From Apostichopus japonicus (Eukaryota > Echinodermata > Holothuroidea > Aspidochirotida > Stichopodidae): a stretch of 64,000 bases of DNA. The notes under the pieces were generated by a model. That model did no database searches and was not told the DNA's origin. It saw nothing but the letters and a program-made list of their open reading frames with translations. The translations under genes and the position numbers were made by a program. Location: assembly GCF_037975245.1 (NCBI RefSeq), contig NC_092571.1:15993917-16057916 (forward strand), given 5' to 3'. Position 1 is the first letter of the stretch. Each line of letters starts with the position of its first letter. Below are positions 10,813 to 23,681 of this stretch, one piece after another.

Positions 10813-12690
10813 GATGTATTAGAGAAATGTATCAATTCAGTAATTGACTAAAAAATACTTGTGTTTTCACTCGGAATATCAAATAAAGCTTGGGGGGGGG
10901 GAGAACATTTAACAATGCTAGTAGAGCTGCTCACTATAAAGCTCTTAGGGCAGCCAATTCGTCAGTCCTCTGCAGCAAAAATTTCTTTGGGGGGGGGGAG
11001 GGTGGAGGGGGAGGTAAATTAGCATCCTCAAGGCAAACCATGAAGTCACTACTGTTTTTAAAGTGGTGGTAGTGTACCAGTTTCAATTGCAATGCTCTAA
11101 AACAAAATGGCTAAAATGGGAGAAAAGACATTGAATAAAAAATGAAAATTACCAAGTCACCTCCATTATGATGAATGCATGAACAGCATTGTTTAAGTTG
11201 CAAAGTCATATTAACAATTAATACTCATTAATAGATACATTCACCTGGGAACGAACAAACATTTTTCAAACTTCAAAAGTACAAGACCAGCTTTTTAGGT
11301 ATTACACGTGGGGGGGAGGGAACAAAAAAATTAAAATAATAACGAGTAGCTATAACGAGAACAGAGTGCCACCCTTGAAGGCTGCGATTTACTTCTGGTT
11401 TCATTTAATTATTTGGGACAATTCTGTGAGAACCTCAAAACCACATTTTCCACAAAGCAATTATTTGGTTACCTGAAACAAAACAAAAACTCTCCTCAAT
11501 TAATACTGATTAATGAAACACTGAACAAAATAGAATTTAAAACAAGGAAGAAATATAAAACTCAATGTGCATCTGTAAGCATTATTGAGTGTTTTGAGGG
11601 GGGATTCAGTCATTTCAGTCACAGATTGTTTTCTATTGTCTTTCAATTCATATCGTGTTAAAGGTCAACACGGCAGTTGATCTCGAGTACAAAATTCAAG
11701 TCCCTCAAAATTTCATAAAGGGAACTTTGAAATCATTATGATTTACTCTGTGCTCTCTAAATCCTAAGCACTTTTAAGTAGCATTAGAGACAACATTTAA
11801 AAAAAGAATTAAGACAAAAAAAAAAGACAACAAAAAATTAGGGTATAGACATGTGAAGGGTCAATTGAAAATGCTTGTAATTTAGTGGTGGGAGTAGGAG
11901 TGGGAGGGCATGGAGGCAAGGTGGGGGGGGGGCTGTCAACTTTAGTGGCAGAGAATTGAAAGAAAGAAAAGAAACAGCATTAGAGACAAACTTGTAAAAA
12001 GGCAAATAAAATACTTGTTATTTAGAGGTAGGTGGGGGGGGGGGGTTCATGGGGTTGTTACAAACTGTCAGGGACAATCTTTAGTCCATATTTTGCTATG
12101 TTAAAACTCTTACGGCCCTTAAATTTGTTTAAGTTTTCCAAAGTTACTGGAAAAGGAAAATTCTGATGACTTTTGCTGCAAACTTAATACAAAACACTTA
12201 GAGAGGAGCTTCTCATTGTAACAGACATGTCAGAGACATCGATGACAGATAAAAAAAAAATTAAAAAAAACAAAACATATACAGTGGAGTTTTAAGTGTT
12301 CCAAAGTATATCTGTTTTAATTGTTGCACAGAAACCTAAATTGGCTGGATGCCACATTATAGCAGTGCTTATTGTTACACAAAGCTACTGTTATATAAAA
12401 GAACAAAACATAGTAAGGCTTATGTGCAAAAGGGAGGTGGGATGGTATGAATTGGTGGGGGGAGGGAAGGGAGGGAAGGGAGGGGGAGGGAGGGAGGGAA
12501 CCTTTATCATCAGGCGGTGGGAGATGATTCAGTCGAAGAAATTTTTACAATCAGTCAAGAAAGAATTAGACCATTCCTCAATGTATGAGTCCACAATCTT
12601 GCTGTGATATCAAATTTGACATAATTTAACCATTTATGGCTGTTTAGCATATTCTGGGGGAAATGGGGACTTTTTGTAGGACTATATTTA
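10787..12690. other. non-coding sequence upstream of the CASZ1 exon
   Basis: No coding signal. Several G tracts (near 10892, 10990, 11310, 11922 and 12034) and a GGGA-type purine minisatellite at about 12457-12498. The rest is A+T-rich sequence, presumably 5' intron. Confidence 0.6.
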
Positions 12691-12704
12691 TATAAATATA
12701 TAAC

Positions 12705-12728
12705 TATATATATATATATATATATATA
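12705..12728. repeat. (TA)n microsatellite
   Basis: About twelve TA units, at the far end of the SINE-like fragment. Confidence 0.9.
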
Positions 12729-12850
12729 AATGCAATGGAGGTAAACGACAAAGGCAAATGAATATATATAAATGAAAATCGTAATGAGTTGGAAAATCAA
12801 GAACAGTGAAAAAACTTTCAGCCTCCACCGGGATTCGAACCACGGGCCCT
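12729..12850 (-). mobile_element. 5'-truncated tRNA-type SINE fragment
   Basis: On the minus strand, 12843-12828 reads GTGGTTCGAATCCCGG, a good match to the tRNA T-arm / pol III B box. About 100 bp of unique-looking tail follows, ending in an AT repeat at 12705-12728. Upstream, where the A box and the rest of the tRNA-like head should be, there is only an AT repeat (12850-12897). No complete tRNA cloverleaf can be formed, so this is not a tRNA gene. Confidence 0.5.
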
Positions 12851-12897
12851 ATATATATATATATATATATATATTCATATATATATATATATATATA
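12850..12897. repeat. (AT)n microsatellite
   Basis: Two AT runs separated by ATTCAT. It abuts the truncated SINE head, so the truncation may be repeat-mediated. Confidence 0.9.
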
Positions 12898-15800
12898 CAG
12901 ACTATACTATCTGACTTTTTATTTCATGTGTACATATGGTTTTTTACACCATGCCAGCAAATAAAGAGCTTCTTATTACCTGTTTACCCTAGGACAAAGG
13001 GCCAATATATTCACAAACCCCCCTTTTACCGGGATTCAAAGAAAACTTTGGAATTCTTCAACACATGACGCAAGAACAAATACTGGATAGCAGATGACAT
13101 TTACATAATTATGCTGCTAAGTTTCTTTGGTTTCATACTAAGATATATGACCTAAAGTAACTGTTGAGGTTATATTGTTCAGAGATTCTCCACCCAGCAG
13201 TTAAATTACACATTTGACGACAGTTTGGATTAAATCAGGTACCTTTCTAAATAAAGGGTTTTTGCTATCAAAAGAGTTGACTGTACTAATTAGATGATGT
13301 CATCAAGTACCAATTGGCAGATTTTTGGCAGGAATTTAGATTTGCAGGAATTTAGGCAGGAATTGGCAGGAATTTAGAAGATGAAAAACATGTTTTCATG
13401 CTAAAAAATAACTACTAAAACTCAAATAAAATTGAAGATATTAGAATCTGCCATTAAAACTGTTAAAAACAAACTGATTATATTTCTTTTTACATTAAGC
13501 CTAAATTTAAGCTACAAACACAACCTAAATTTAAAGTGTGACAGTTTATAACGCATCATTTTTGTGTTATATACGTTTACATTTGCTAAAGAAGCTAGTT
13601 GGGGGAAGGGGGGGGAGGGTGGATGGTGGATCGGGAGGATGGTGGCGATGGTGGATGAGGATGATGGTGGATGGGGAAGGATGTGGTGGATGGGACTGGT
13701 GGGATTATGATGAGCGGGTTATGGTGGGGGTGGGGGATGGGTCAGGTTGGGAGATAAGGAAAGGAATGAGGTAACTGTATTTCACTGACATATTGAGAGA
13801 AAGAGAATCAGCAGAACATATAATGGGAAATAGGCTTAAATATTTAACTTTCAGCTTACACAGAAGTAGGATCCCCCTCCCCCCCTCCCACACCCACCAG
13901 AAAGTAAATTGTAGAGCAATTGTGATTTAAATGTAACAAAAATCTTTCCATCATTCAGATTATTATAATTTTTTTTTTTTTCATTCAAAAGTAGCAGAAA
14001 CATTGGAAACTGTCCAAAAGTATGGCAAAGCAACCCCCAAAAAAAAAAAATTACTTAAAAATTCTGTGACCTATAAACTACAGGAAAAATATTTCCCCAA
14101 GTCAGGGTTAAGTAATGTTCTCATATTATCTGTTCTTTCTTTTGGTCTCCAGATTTACAGACAAGAATAAATCAAGATCACCCCAAACTAACCCCTCCCT
14201 AATTCTTTCATTAAATCCTTTTTACAATGAAAACCAACATTTGAGGCCAAAAGGTTACCCATTTAAATTATACCACAAACACACATTCCTAGCATATCTT
14301 AATCTTTTTTTTGTGTAGAAAATTGAACACACCAAAAAGTTTTTTTTTTTTTAAAAACCAAGGGAAGAGTTTATACTTAAGCCTTTATCTTCTATAATGA
14401 CAGTAAATTTGATTTATTCAGCAAATTTACATCTTAGTTTCAATATATATATACAGACAAATGCAAAATGCCAAGGTTAAATTAATTGTAGCTTAATAAT
14501 TACAAGAAATATGAAATCTAGTTATGTTACATCTCCCTTCAAGGTTGAAATTTTCATTTGAAAATATTTTTGGTTAAACTCATGTTCACTGTAGCACCAA
14601 GCTACTTGATTCAAACAAAAGAAAAAAAAATTCTAATCTATGAAACTCATATCTTAGAATCAGTTCATATTAAATAATATTCAGCAACAATTTTTTTTTT
14701 CATTTATTAATCATACCCTATTGGGCATATTTGATCCATTACCTCATCACTTGCTTTGTAAGACGGTCAAAAATTGCTATGCATGTCCATAGATGTGTAA
14801 CAATTTTTTTTTTCTTTTGAAGATATAGAAGCCACATTATTTTATTTTATTGCGTTCAGAGCCATTCCAAAACTAAGTACATAAAGTTTTTGAACACTAA
14901 ATTACTCCCTGCCTAATTCAATACCAAGTGAAAGTGAGAAAAACTTTGCATTGTAATAGCAAAGTAATGTAAATCTTAGATACAAAGGAGGATACTGTAT
15001 ATAAACATACATATAAACAAAGTAATCCTATGTAACACAAAGGTTTATTCAACAAAAGGGAGAAGAACTTACCTTACAAATATTTTAAATATAACACGAC
15101 AAATTTAAGTCAAGAAGTTCAAGTAAAATAACACCAAAGAAAAAGCACGGTATTTCCAAAATCCGTCGGCGACTATTTGTACGAAGACAAGAGGAGGCAA
15201 AAAAATAAATTATTCTGTTGTCATCCAATGACTCTCATTCCTGTTAATGAAATCTTTCATTCGCTATAAGCGTGATGATGATCCAGCCAAGACCGATCTG
15301 AAATTAGACCTCCCTACGAAATCATTATCAGTTTATGAGCCAGTCCCTCAATATCACGTTGACGTAACAACCTCCCTACGGAGAAAGGCCTGCTACGACA
15401 TTTCAATCGCAAAAAATCTGCTGGTAAAACTACTGCGTAGCCAGGGTCTAGACCTTCGTCGTAGGACAAGGCATTCCTGACTCCAAGTCGAATGGAACAA
15501 ATTTGTGATATCCAGCCACACAAAACCTGGAGCCCCAAAACTGGTCAAAACAAGATAGTCAAGGGGAAAAGAGAATTTGGAATCTCAACAATTTACTGTT
15601 TCCACCGCTAGGAATTTATTGCTTAAAAGGTGCATGTGTGTACGTACGCATGCGGGCTGAAGAAGGCATAAATGTGTGTACCAACGGTTTTTTTATTCCT
15701 GTTTTTTTTTCCTTTTGTTTTTTTGGCTAACTGTAATTCACGGTAAATTCTCCTCTCCCCTTTTCATTCAAATGCCAAATGGCCTAATGACAAGATAACG

Positions 15801-16600
15801 GTGATTGGTCAAAATATAACAGAAGAGCATCGAAGTTAAGAAGCAGCCATCTCCACACAACAGAACAGTATTTTTAGCTCCACTCTGTAAAAAAAGATGT
15901 AGTTGAAGAGACAGGCCTCTTGCTCACAGAGTCTCTCTTCTCATCAGTCAGAGCAGATTTTTGAAATTACTGTCATTTTTTCTTCTTTTTTTTTTTCTTT
16001 CTTTTATCCCCTCCTCTCAGCAGCCTTACTTATGAGCTCCAATTTTCTGATGCTTAGTCTGTTTTCCTTGGTAATTAAATCCAATCCACAGTCGATAGAA
16101 AGAAAGATAAAAAATAAAAAAAGGGGGAGAGAGCCAGTCAACAACAAAGCCAAAGACAATACAAGTTTGTTTGACTATCAGCAAGTCTATTAGCAGAGAA
16201 AAAAAAACCTCTTGTGGTTTTTTTTGTTGTAATCGTGGTCAAAGTTTTTCCTGACCTTATTAGGTAAAAAGTGGAAGAGCCTTTACATGTAGCTTCAAAG
16301 AATAGAGGGTATATGAAGCACATCACATCTAAAATCAATGGCTTTTTGTTGTCCACATTTGGTAAGTTAAAACAGGAAGTATCTGGTACATTGATAGTCC
16401 TTTAAGAAGGAAGTGTGGGAAGGTAAAGGGTTGCGATAAGTTCAAAATTACCAATGCTGTTTTAAATAGCTATTTAGCTTTTGTAAATGATTAAGGAGGG
16501 GAAAAATTTTGTTTTATTAATTTCTGATTTGCAAAGGAATGTGATGAAATGGGATTCAATATCAGACAATTTGAATTTGACAGACATCATGGTAGAGATG
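12898..16600. other. gene-free A+T-rich stretch
   Basis: No convincing exon. It contains the GGATGGTGG minisatellite at 13.6 kb, a GGCAGGAATTTAG short repeat near 13330-13378, and many poly-T/A runs. An isolated strong donor-like site lies on the minus strand at about 15071-15066 (AAG followed by GTAAGT) without an identifiable exon. Confidence 0.6.
13599..13760. repeat. GGATGGTGG-type minisatellite
   Basis: An irregular array of GGTGGATGG / GATGGTGG units in a purine- and T-containing G-rich tract. Its open frames are low-complexity Gly/Trp/Asp strings and not protein-like. Confidence 0.75.
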
Positions 16601-16614
16601 GGGTAGGTGATATT

Positions 16615-17218
16615 GAGCCCGGTGTGGGATTAAGGGGGGGGGGGGGTGATATTTTGAAATTTTGAAATTCCAATCAGTGGAGGGAAATTCTTAAACTTGA
16701 TATTGTAAGTTTCTAATTAGAACAATAGTTAATGGAAAGAAAGAAGAGGGTAATGGATGAATGGAGAGATGGAAGTAGACAAAAGGATTAGGGGAATTAG
16801 GGGTTGGGAAGAAAGAGCACTGGGGGGATTAGGGGAAAGGCGTTTGGAGAAGGGGTTGGGAGGAGGTTAGGGGAAAGGGAATTAGGGGAAAGAGATAAGG
16901 GTGGGAGAAAAGGAGATGAGTCTGGTGTGGAATTAAGGGGGGGGGGCTTTGTATTTGGAAATTTGGAAATTCCAATCAGTGGAGGGAAATTCTTAAACTT
17001 GATTTTGTATGTTTCTAATTAGCACAATAGTTAATGGAAAGAAAGAAGAGGGTAATGGATGAATGGAGAGATGGAAGTAGACAAAAGGATTAGGAGAATT
17101 AGGGGTTAGGAAGAAAGGGCACTGGGGGATTAGGGGAAGGCGTTGGGAGAAGGGTTGGGAGGAGGTTAGGGGAAAGGGAATTAGGGGAAAGAGATAAGGG
17201 TGGGAGAAAGGGACATGG
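16615..17218. repeat. 302-bp tandem duplication (two copies)
   Basis: Copy 1 spans about 16615-16917 and copy 2 about 16918-17218. Landmark CAATCAGTGG lies at 16671 and again at 16973, giving a 302-bp period. Both contain a G tract, a unique block with TTCTAATTAG, and an internal GGATTAGGGGAA-type minisatellite. The copies differ by scattered substitutions and G-run length, so the duplication is moderately recent. Confidence 0.85.
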
Positions 17219-18082
17219 AGAGGAACAGGGACAGGGCAGAAAAAAGGTACAGAGGACAGGGAAGGGGAAGTAAGGAAAAAGGGAGAATATGGAGCAGGTG
17301 AGGAGAAGGGAAAGGGATCAACAGGCAATAGGTCTTTAGTTCTTAATGCGGTTATAAAGTGACATTGCTATTTTGATGTATTTTTGAGGAGAGGACAGGA
17401 TGTATAAGGGCTGAGGATGAGGTGGGGTTAGAAGAGGGAGGGAGAGAGAGGTAAGAATGATGGGAGAATAACAATGATTGACTTTAATATCCTTGTGAGC
17501 TTGCTCTAACACTGTAGAATGAGGATAAAACTCCAAAATAGTGCCAACAGTTTCATAGTTGTTAAGCCAAATATTTTCCTATGCATATGTGTGGAGGAAA
17601 AAAAATCAGTTAGACAATTAATTCTTTTAACAAGGGCATGGGAAATGAAAATAACTATATATCCCTTAGGATGGCTTAGGTCCACCATAATTCCTTTCCA
17701 TGGATATTTTAGTCAAAACTGTCTTTTGACCCCAAACCTTGTCTCCCCCTATCCCTCTCCCCCTCTCCACCTTACCTATACTCTTCCTTGCCTACCTAGC
17801 CTGTTTTAAACCTATTACAATCATAAAAGCCTGGCCGATGGGACGACACTGCAGAGCAGCCATGATCTGACCTAGCAATAACCTGCAGCACACTCATTGA
17901 CCTCAGTATAAATAGTTATTATAGGACAAAAGTGCAGAGAAATACATATGACTCATAATTGACAAATAAGGAGTACTGTATTAGAAAATATATTGGAATT
18001 TTCCGCTCCCCCTGGAACCTTCGTGGCAATACTTTACAATATATGTAAATATATGTGTATATATCTATATATTACCATTTTC

Positions 18083-18085
<3 letters not shown>
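17219..18085. other. gene-free, purine-rich then unique sequence
   Basis: A GGGA/AGGG-rich purine tract continues to about 17460, then ordinary A+T-rich sequence. Nothing coding seen. Confidence 0.6.

Positions 18086-18148
<63 letters not shown>
18086..18148. repeat. (TA)n microsatellite, about 31 units
   Basis: A nearly uninterrupted TA run, among the longest pure microsatellites in the window and probably polymorphic. Confidence 0.95.
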
Positions 18149-18151
<3 letters not shown>

Positions 18152-19619
18152 TATCAGTTTGCCATTTATGAAGTTTCATTTTTATGTTTACTTAAGAAGC
18201 AGCCAAGTTATCAATTTTATTAAATCAAACAAAGCATTTTTGGCACAAAATTGTCAACAAACCAATCAAATCCAGACATGATAATGGGAAGATATGAAAC
18301 AGTGTTGAGGAACACATGTAAATCTATTACAGGTCTGTGACCCAATCACGGCCACTGATTCATGCATGACAAGGTGTCCTCCAACCCCCTCTTGCCTATC
18401 CTTTCCTCTTGCCCACCCAACCCCCCCATCCTCTTCTCACTCACCCACCCCCTTTCTCCCCTCCTTTAGAAAAAAAGTGGTATAAGCTTGTTTGTAAGCT
18501 TGCTTTGTACCAGGAGTAAGGCACTCTTTGAACTAGTGATTGCTTGGTTAATCAATTATTAAAAAGTAAATCAAACAGCTGGTGGAGCTGATAATGTGAG
18601 TTTAAAGTACTAGACCTAGTCTCGATCTTAAGTCTCATATTTGAATATTAATTCACCTGATTCTGCAGTGTCCATTTTTACCCTTCTCCCCCCCCCCCCC
18701 CACCCAATAATAATCAGCCCATTTATGTCAAAATAAGAGAATTGTGTACATACAATAGGAAACTTGGTCTGTCAGAGAGCAAGTATCAAATAAAAATACA
18801 CTTTGAAGAAATGTATTAATATCTGGGATGGGGGTGGAGGTTGGAGGGGGACCATGGAGATTATAGTGGCAGCTTTTATGAGAAGATATATGTTAGCATT
18901 AATTTTGCAATACTGATACAACCAGTTGAGCATATAAGAGCCCTCCAAAGAGCTAAAACATTGTAAACACTTTTCTCACATTAAACAATAAAGCAACGGT
19001 TTAGACAAAACACACAAAAGTATCAACCCTCCAAATTTTAGCATCGATTATGTTCACATGAATTCAAAGCAACATATATACTGTGCAGTGTGGGTGGAAT
19101 AAAAGCTTTATAAAACTTCAGCTATCATTAATATTCTTTTCAAGTGTTTCATTGCCATACATTGCTGCACATTAATAGACAAATAGAATAATTTAAGCAT
19201 CCAATCACATGATGATGAAATTGCCAGCAAAAAGATACCCTTGACAAAATATGCCAGCAAAAACAATAAAATTTAAATAAAAAATTGTATTTCTCACTTA
19301 CCTGGGAATTTATAGCAGAATCTTATAATGTTGGATGATTTCCACACATCACTGTATGTTATGCAAATAGTGTATATATGGTTTTTTGCCCATTTTCAGT
19401 GATACGTTTTACTGTAGTATGTATATATGTGTATATAGGCTTTGATGGATGCTGTTAATGTATAAAGCAAACTGTGTGATCTCCTTGTAGACAATGTGTT
19501 TCCATCCTTTATTACTACCAATTAAGAAAATGAAACCAAAATTACAAACTTGGTACTGCATCTATTTCTTTTAATTATATCATCAACTGATACTCTCACA
19601 AAACATTACTTTATTTGTT
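18149..19619. other. gene-free stretch
   Basis: Pyrimidine-rich patches near 18380-18470 and a C run near 18688-18700. A strong minus-strand donor-like site at about 19301-19296 (CCCAG followed by GTAAGTGAG) has a possible acceptor about 50 bp upstream. This would make a very small non-coding exon, too weak to call. Confidence 0.5.
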
Positions 19620-19624
19620 TAGTA

Positions 19625-19875
19625 AGGGATGCTAGTAGGGGCTGCTAGTAGGGGGTAGTAGATGGGGCTAGGGCTAGTAGGTAAGGCTAGTAGATGGGGC
19701 TATTAGGAGCTAGTAGGGGACTAGTAAATGGGGCTATTAGGGGGCTAGTAGATGGGGCTAGTGATGGCTAGTAGGTGGGGCTAATGGGAGCTAGTAGTAG
19801 GAGCTGCTAGTAGGGGCTAGTAGTAAGGGCTAGTAGATGGTGCTAGTAGGAGCTAGCAGGGGGCTAGGGGCTATA
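19625..19875. repeat. GCTAGTAGGGG minisatellite
   Basis: About 20 irregular units of 10-16 bp built on GGGGCTAGTAG(ATG), with internal variants. Flanks are unrelated A+T-rich sequence. Confidence 0.9.
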
Positions 19876-20106
19876 AAGGGAAGGGTGTTCTGTTCCTCTT
19901 GTCAATGTATTCTTAAGCAATGTATGAGAGAGTTAGTTGATTGAAAACTCAGAAAGATATATGCATGGGATAGGTCAAAGGTTATCAAATCCTTTAAGAC
20001 ATGATTTTACTTAGAGCAAAAGCATTATAACTTTGGGGAGAAATGCAACAGAGCAGACATATATCCTCATTCCTCCTCCCCCCCTCCTCCACCTCCTACT
20101 TCTCCT

Positions 20107-20365
20107 TTTTAGTTGTACAATGCCAACTTCATGTGTAAAGAATTATAAGGTCATCCTCACCAACCCATCCACTCTACCCCAAGACCTCCTCCCATTACAC
20201 CTTTGGTAGCTGTACAATACCAAGTTCACATGTAAATATTATAAGGTCTCCCTACCAACCCATCCACCCACCCTACCCACCTCCCCCAACCTCCATCTAC
20301 CATTACTCCTTTGTCATATATACAATACCACAATCACATGCAAATAATATAAGGTCTCCCTACCA
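20107..20365. repeat. about 100-bp tandem repeat, three copies
   Basis: Landmark GTACAATACC (or close variants) starts near 20113, 20211 and 20319, each followed by CATGTAAA and ATAAGGTCTCCCTACC-like blocks and then a pyrimidine-rich spacer. The third copy is truncated. Unit length drifts from about 97 to 108 bp. Confidence 0.75.
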
Positions 20366-21363
20366 TTATTATTTATTAAAGAAATGTTACAAAGGAAATT
20401 CCCGCATTCTTCTTTCTTTCCTCCCATCCCCCCCCCCCCCCAGTCCTGTAACCGTGCACATCTATACAGAGTTTTAACACAATGCAGGCATCTGTCAAAA
20501 CTGTGATCCCACATTATTTAGTCCCTTTCTCATTCAATTTTCACACAAGTCCATAGTTTTGTCCATGTACTTACACTGTTAATTCCCCATATCCTTCCCT
20601 CCACCCCCCCCCCTCAATTTTCCAACTATAACCTTGAAACACTTACCCTTCTCTGTACTAGCACTTGCCCCAAAAAAAACCAAAACAAAAGCCACTCAAC
20701 TCTTTGAACAAACTTTCTGAGATCTCAAAATCAATGTTCAACAATCTGGATGTCTTCAACTGCTTTACCTCCTTTTCATTTCACAAATCTCTCTTTCGAT
20801 ATTTACGATCAGTTTGAAGAAGGGGTTGGGTAAAATTTACACAGAGGAGTCGACATGTATATGCCCTGTGTATTTTCGGTTTAACTGCAACAATTTACCT
20901 CCGAGGCCAAAGAAATCTAATACAACTAAAAGATAGCCTGATTGAATTATAGCTAATATTTTCTTCAAATAATTCATTTCCTACTTTCAATTAAGGATTT
21001 CCTACGGAACCCACAAATTTTCCCCAAAATCTGAATAAGTACAAACGATCGTCGGCTGACGTGAGGTTGAGCTCAAGATGGTTAATATACGGTAAAGTTC
21101 GAGATTCTGGCATCTCGTTGTCTCAACGAAAACAAGAAAATGAAAAAAAGAGAGATAGATAGAAAGAAAGAATAAAAAACGTTTGAGAGAAACTTATGAA
21201 TGGCAGATCCATTCACGAAACTCTTTTCGCAAAGCAGGAGGCGAAGTCGAGAGCAATCGGTTAATATTCCGACGATATCCGTGACCATTTCATGCCATCT
21301 TCCCAACTGATTCATTCAGTGTTTGTGAGTGAATGAGGGTCAGCTTAAAAGATTAGCCTGTCT
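20366..21363. other. gene-free stretch
   Basis: Contains two C tracts (near 20429 and 20606). The 20860-21330 part is less A+T-rich and single-copy, without a splice-bounded open frame. Confidence 0.55.
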
Positions 21364-21416
21364 CATATATATCTATATATATATATATATCTATATGTAT
21401 ATATCTATATATAAAT

Positions 21417-21452
<36 letters not shown>

Positions 21453-21554
21453 ATATATATATAAATATCAATAAATATATATATATCTATATATATCTAT
21501 ATATATATATCTATATATATATATATATAACTATATATATATATATATATATAT
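21364..21554. repeat. compound AT/ATCT microsatellite
   Basis: About 190 bp of TA runs interspersed with ATCTAT and ATCAAT. Open frames through it encode only Ile/Tyr strings. Confidence 0.95.
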
Positions 21555-23581
21555 TAAAGTTATTTTAGTCGAGCACTCATACCTATATACAATATTTTAT
21601 ACACATCTTCTTTTTTTTGTACTTGTATTTTGGATTCAAGCAGAGCAGAAGACCAAGAAGTTTATCATACTATCAACTCCCAACTATGATTAAAAGGGAG
21701 GAGAATGATCAAGACAGCTTTTAGAAAATTTGCCTAATATTTTATTGAAAGCTCTTTGTTTAAAAAATCTATGTTGGGTATCGTGTGCATATAACTCTAG
21801 AAGATACAGTATGGTTGTCAAAATAGACTCACAAATTTGTATCTCCACCATGTATACAAACCGCCATTAGGAGGTGCACAGGTTTCATCTAATTATAACT
21901 TTCCATCTTGTCGCAATAGTGTTAAAACAATAAATCTGAGGGATTGGAATATCCCTCTGTGGTCTGGTTTATTAAAGAACGAGGGCAGCAGACCTTCACT
22001 AGCTGCTGCCATGTGAAGGAGGAGGAGGTCAATGGGGGACAGGTAAAGAGTTAAGCCACTAAAATCCGTGAACCAGCAAGACTGCGACAGTTATTTTCGG
22101 AAACATGGAAGATGTACACCGTAGCAAGCATTTCGCCAATTATCCCTGAACTTGATAATGGGTGGACCTACTAACTAAACAATATCATATGTCAGCCTTT
22201 AAACTAACATAGGACTTCCAATGGAAGACACGCATGCAATGAAATATACAAATTGAAAATTATTGTATAAATAGAAGCAATCCAGTGTGTGCTGTAATAC
22301 ATGAAAAATTTCAAGGAAGTCAAATTGCAAAAGTTTAAGTCTAGAAAAAAAAATGGGGAATTCTTTGTTCCGTCATATTATACATGTCTAAGTACAGTCC
22401 TGTAGCGGGTGATACACCACAGACAAAAAATTAACCTTAAATTATACTAGAATTAGCTATTGTATGGGCCACTTGATCTCTGTTGCCATGAAAACCACTA
22501 CAAATGAGTACCACTTGGGTATTAAAGTGAAACAAACATTGAATAAGATGCTGTCAGCCTAATTTAGTGCAGTTTGGAAAGTGAATAAATTACTGATGAA
22601 TCTTAATTCGTGGTAGACGGTATCTAGTGCCGAAGTTAACGAGCAATGTTTCATCGATTTGGACTGATTGAAAAAAGGTTAAATTAAAAACAAACGGCTG
22701 TTATTAATGAGAAAGGGTCCTCACAAACAATGTCACATGACTCAATCAAAAAGTGTCTAAACCAGTACATCAAAAGATAGCTAGAAACACATAGCCCCAA
22801 TAAAAAAGAAAAAAAAAAAAAACAATATAAAAAAACTATTTAAAAAAAGCGATACATGCTTGGTGTCTGTCTCATTAGAAGAAAGAGAGTTTCAAAAATG
22901 AGAAAGTCAATGTTTTCTTGATAACGTAACATTTGTGTGCCTAAAATCAGTGTGTTGACAATAGTGCACAATCCATCATGTAGAAGTTATTATTTATTGA
23001 TAAAGTTTTTCACTCGGTTGCATTCAGATTAAATACATCACCTATTTCTTTCTCTAAGTCTCTTGTTATTCAAACTTTTTTGCTTGGTGACCCCAATGTT
23101 CCCTTCCATCATCCTGGCTATCCCCACCCAGTGGCGGAAACTGTGACCTGGGAAAGGGATTAACAGGGGAAAAGGCATCATCCCCCCCCACCCCCACCCC
23201 CATTCACCCAATTCCCTTTGAGAAATTATTCTATCGTAAAGGGTGAGCAGTTGCAAAATAGTAATATTTTGCAATCTTTGAAGTAGGCTAATTTATATTC
23301 AATAGTATTTCCACTTTATTTTTCCCCACAGATATCTATCAGCAAATTCTTTCTTTTTCTTCGGGCCACCGTTCAAAACTTTTGACGACCCCTAAAGAGG
23401 GTTGTGACTCCTACTTTCGATACCAGGCCAGAAGCCCAACTTCTTCTGAGAATGGTGAAAGAAGGCATAATTTAAGCTTTGCTAATAATAAAACAAAAAC
23501 AAATCCATTAAATGAGTGACACACCACATTAGAGTTCAGAACACCCAACAGTAACTCGACTAATAACGGGCAACCTATATG
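21555..23581. other. gene-free stretch
   Basis: Ordinary A+T-rich sequence. The 23090-23440 part contains phrases resembling decayed hAT ends (CAGTGGCGGAAAC at 23130, GACGACCCCTAAAGAGG near 23381), but no matching termini were found. Confidence 0.5.
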
Positions 23582-23681
23582 ATTGTAAATATAAACATAA
23601 ATATATAAATATAAATATATATAAATATTTATAATATAACATAATACATATTTATATACATATATATAATATATATATATA
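23582..23681. repeat. AT-rich microsatellite (ATAAATAT / TATA)
   Basis: Degenerate TA and TAAATA repeats that continue on the far side of the MITE at 24139-24189. Confidence 0.85.

Noticed and set aside
12828-12843. tRNA gene
   Set aside because: Only the T-arm/B box is present; no acceptor stem, D arm or anticodon arm can be formed.
15066-15071. Minus-strand donor-like sites at 15071, 19301, 29569, 41554 and 59779
   Set aside because: Good GTAAGT matches, but no convincing acceptor plus conserved or coding exon body upstream; such sites arise by chance in 64 kb.
21329-21568. Ile/Tyr-repeat open frames (also at 12772, 17993 and 57225-57652)
   Set aside because: Translations of AT microsatellites; not proteins.
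23090-23440. Additional hAT element suggested by CAGTGGCGGAAAC and GACCCCTAAAG-like phrases
   Set aside because: No matching inverted end and no target-site duplication could be found.
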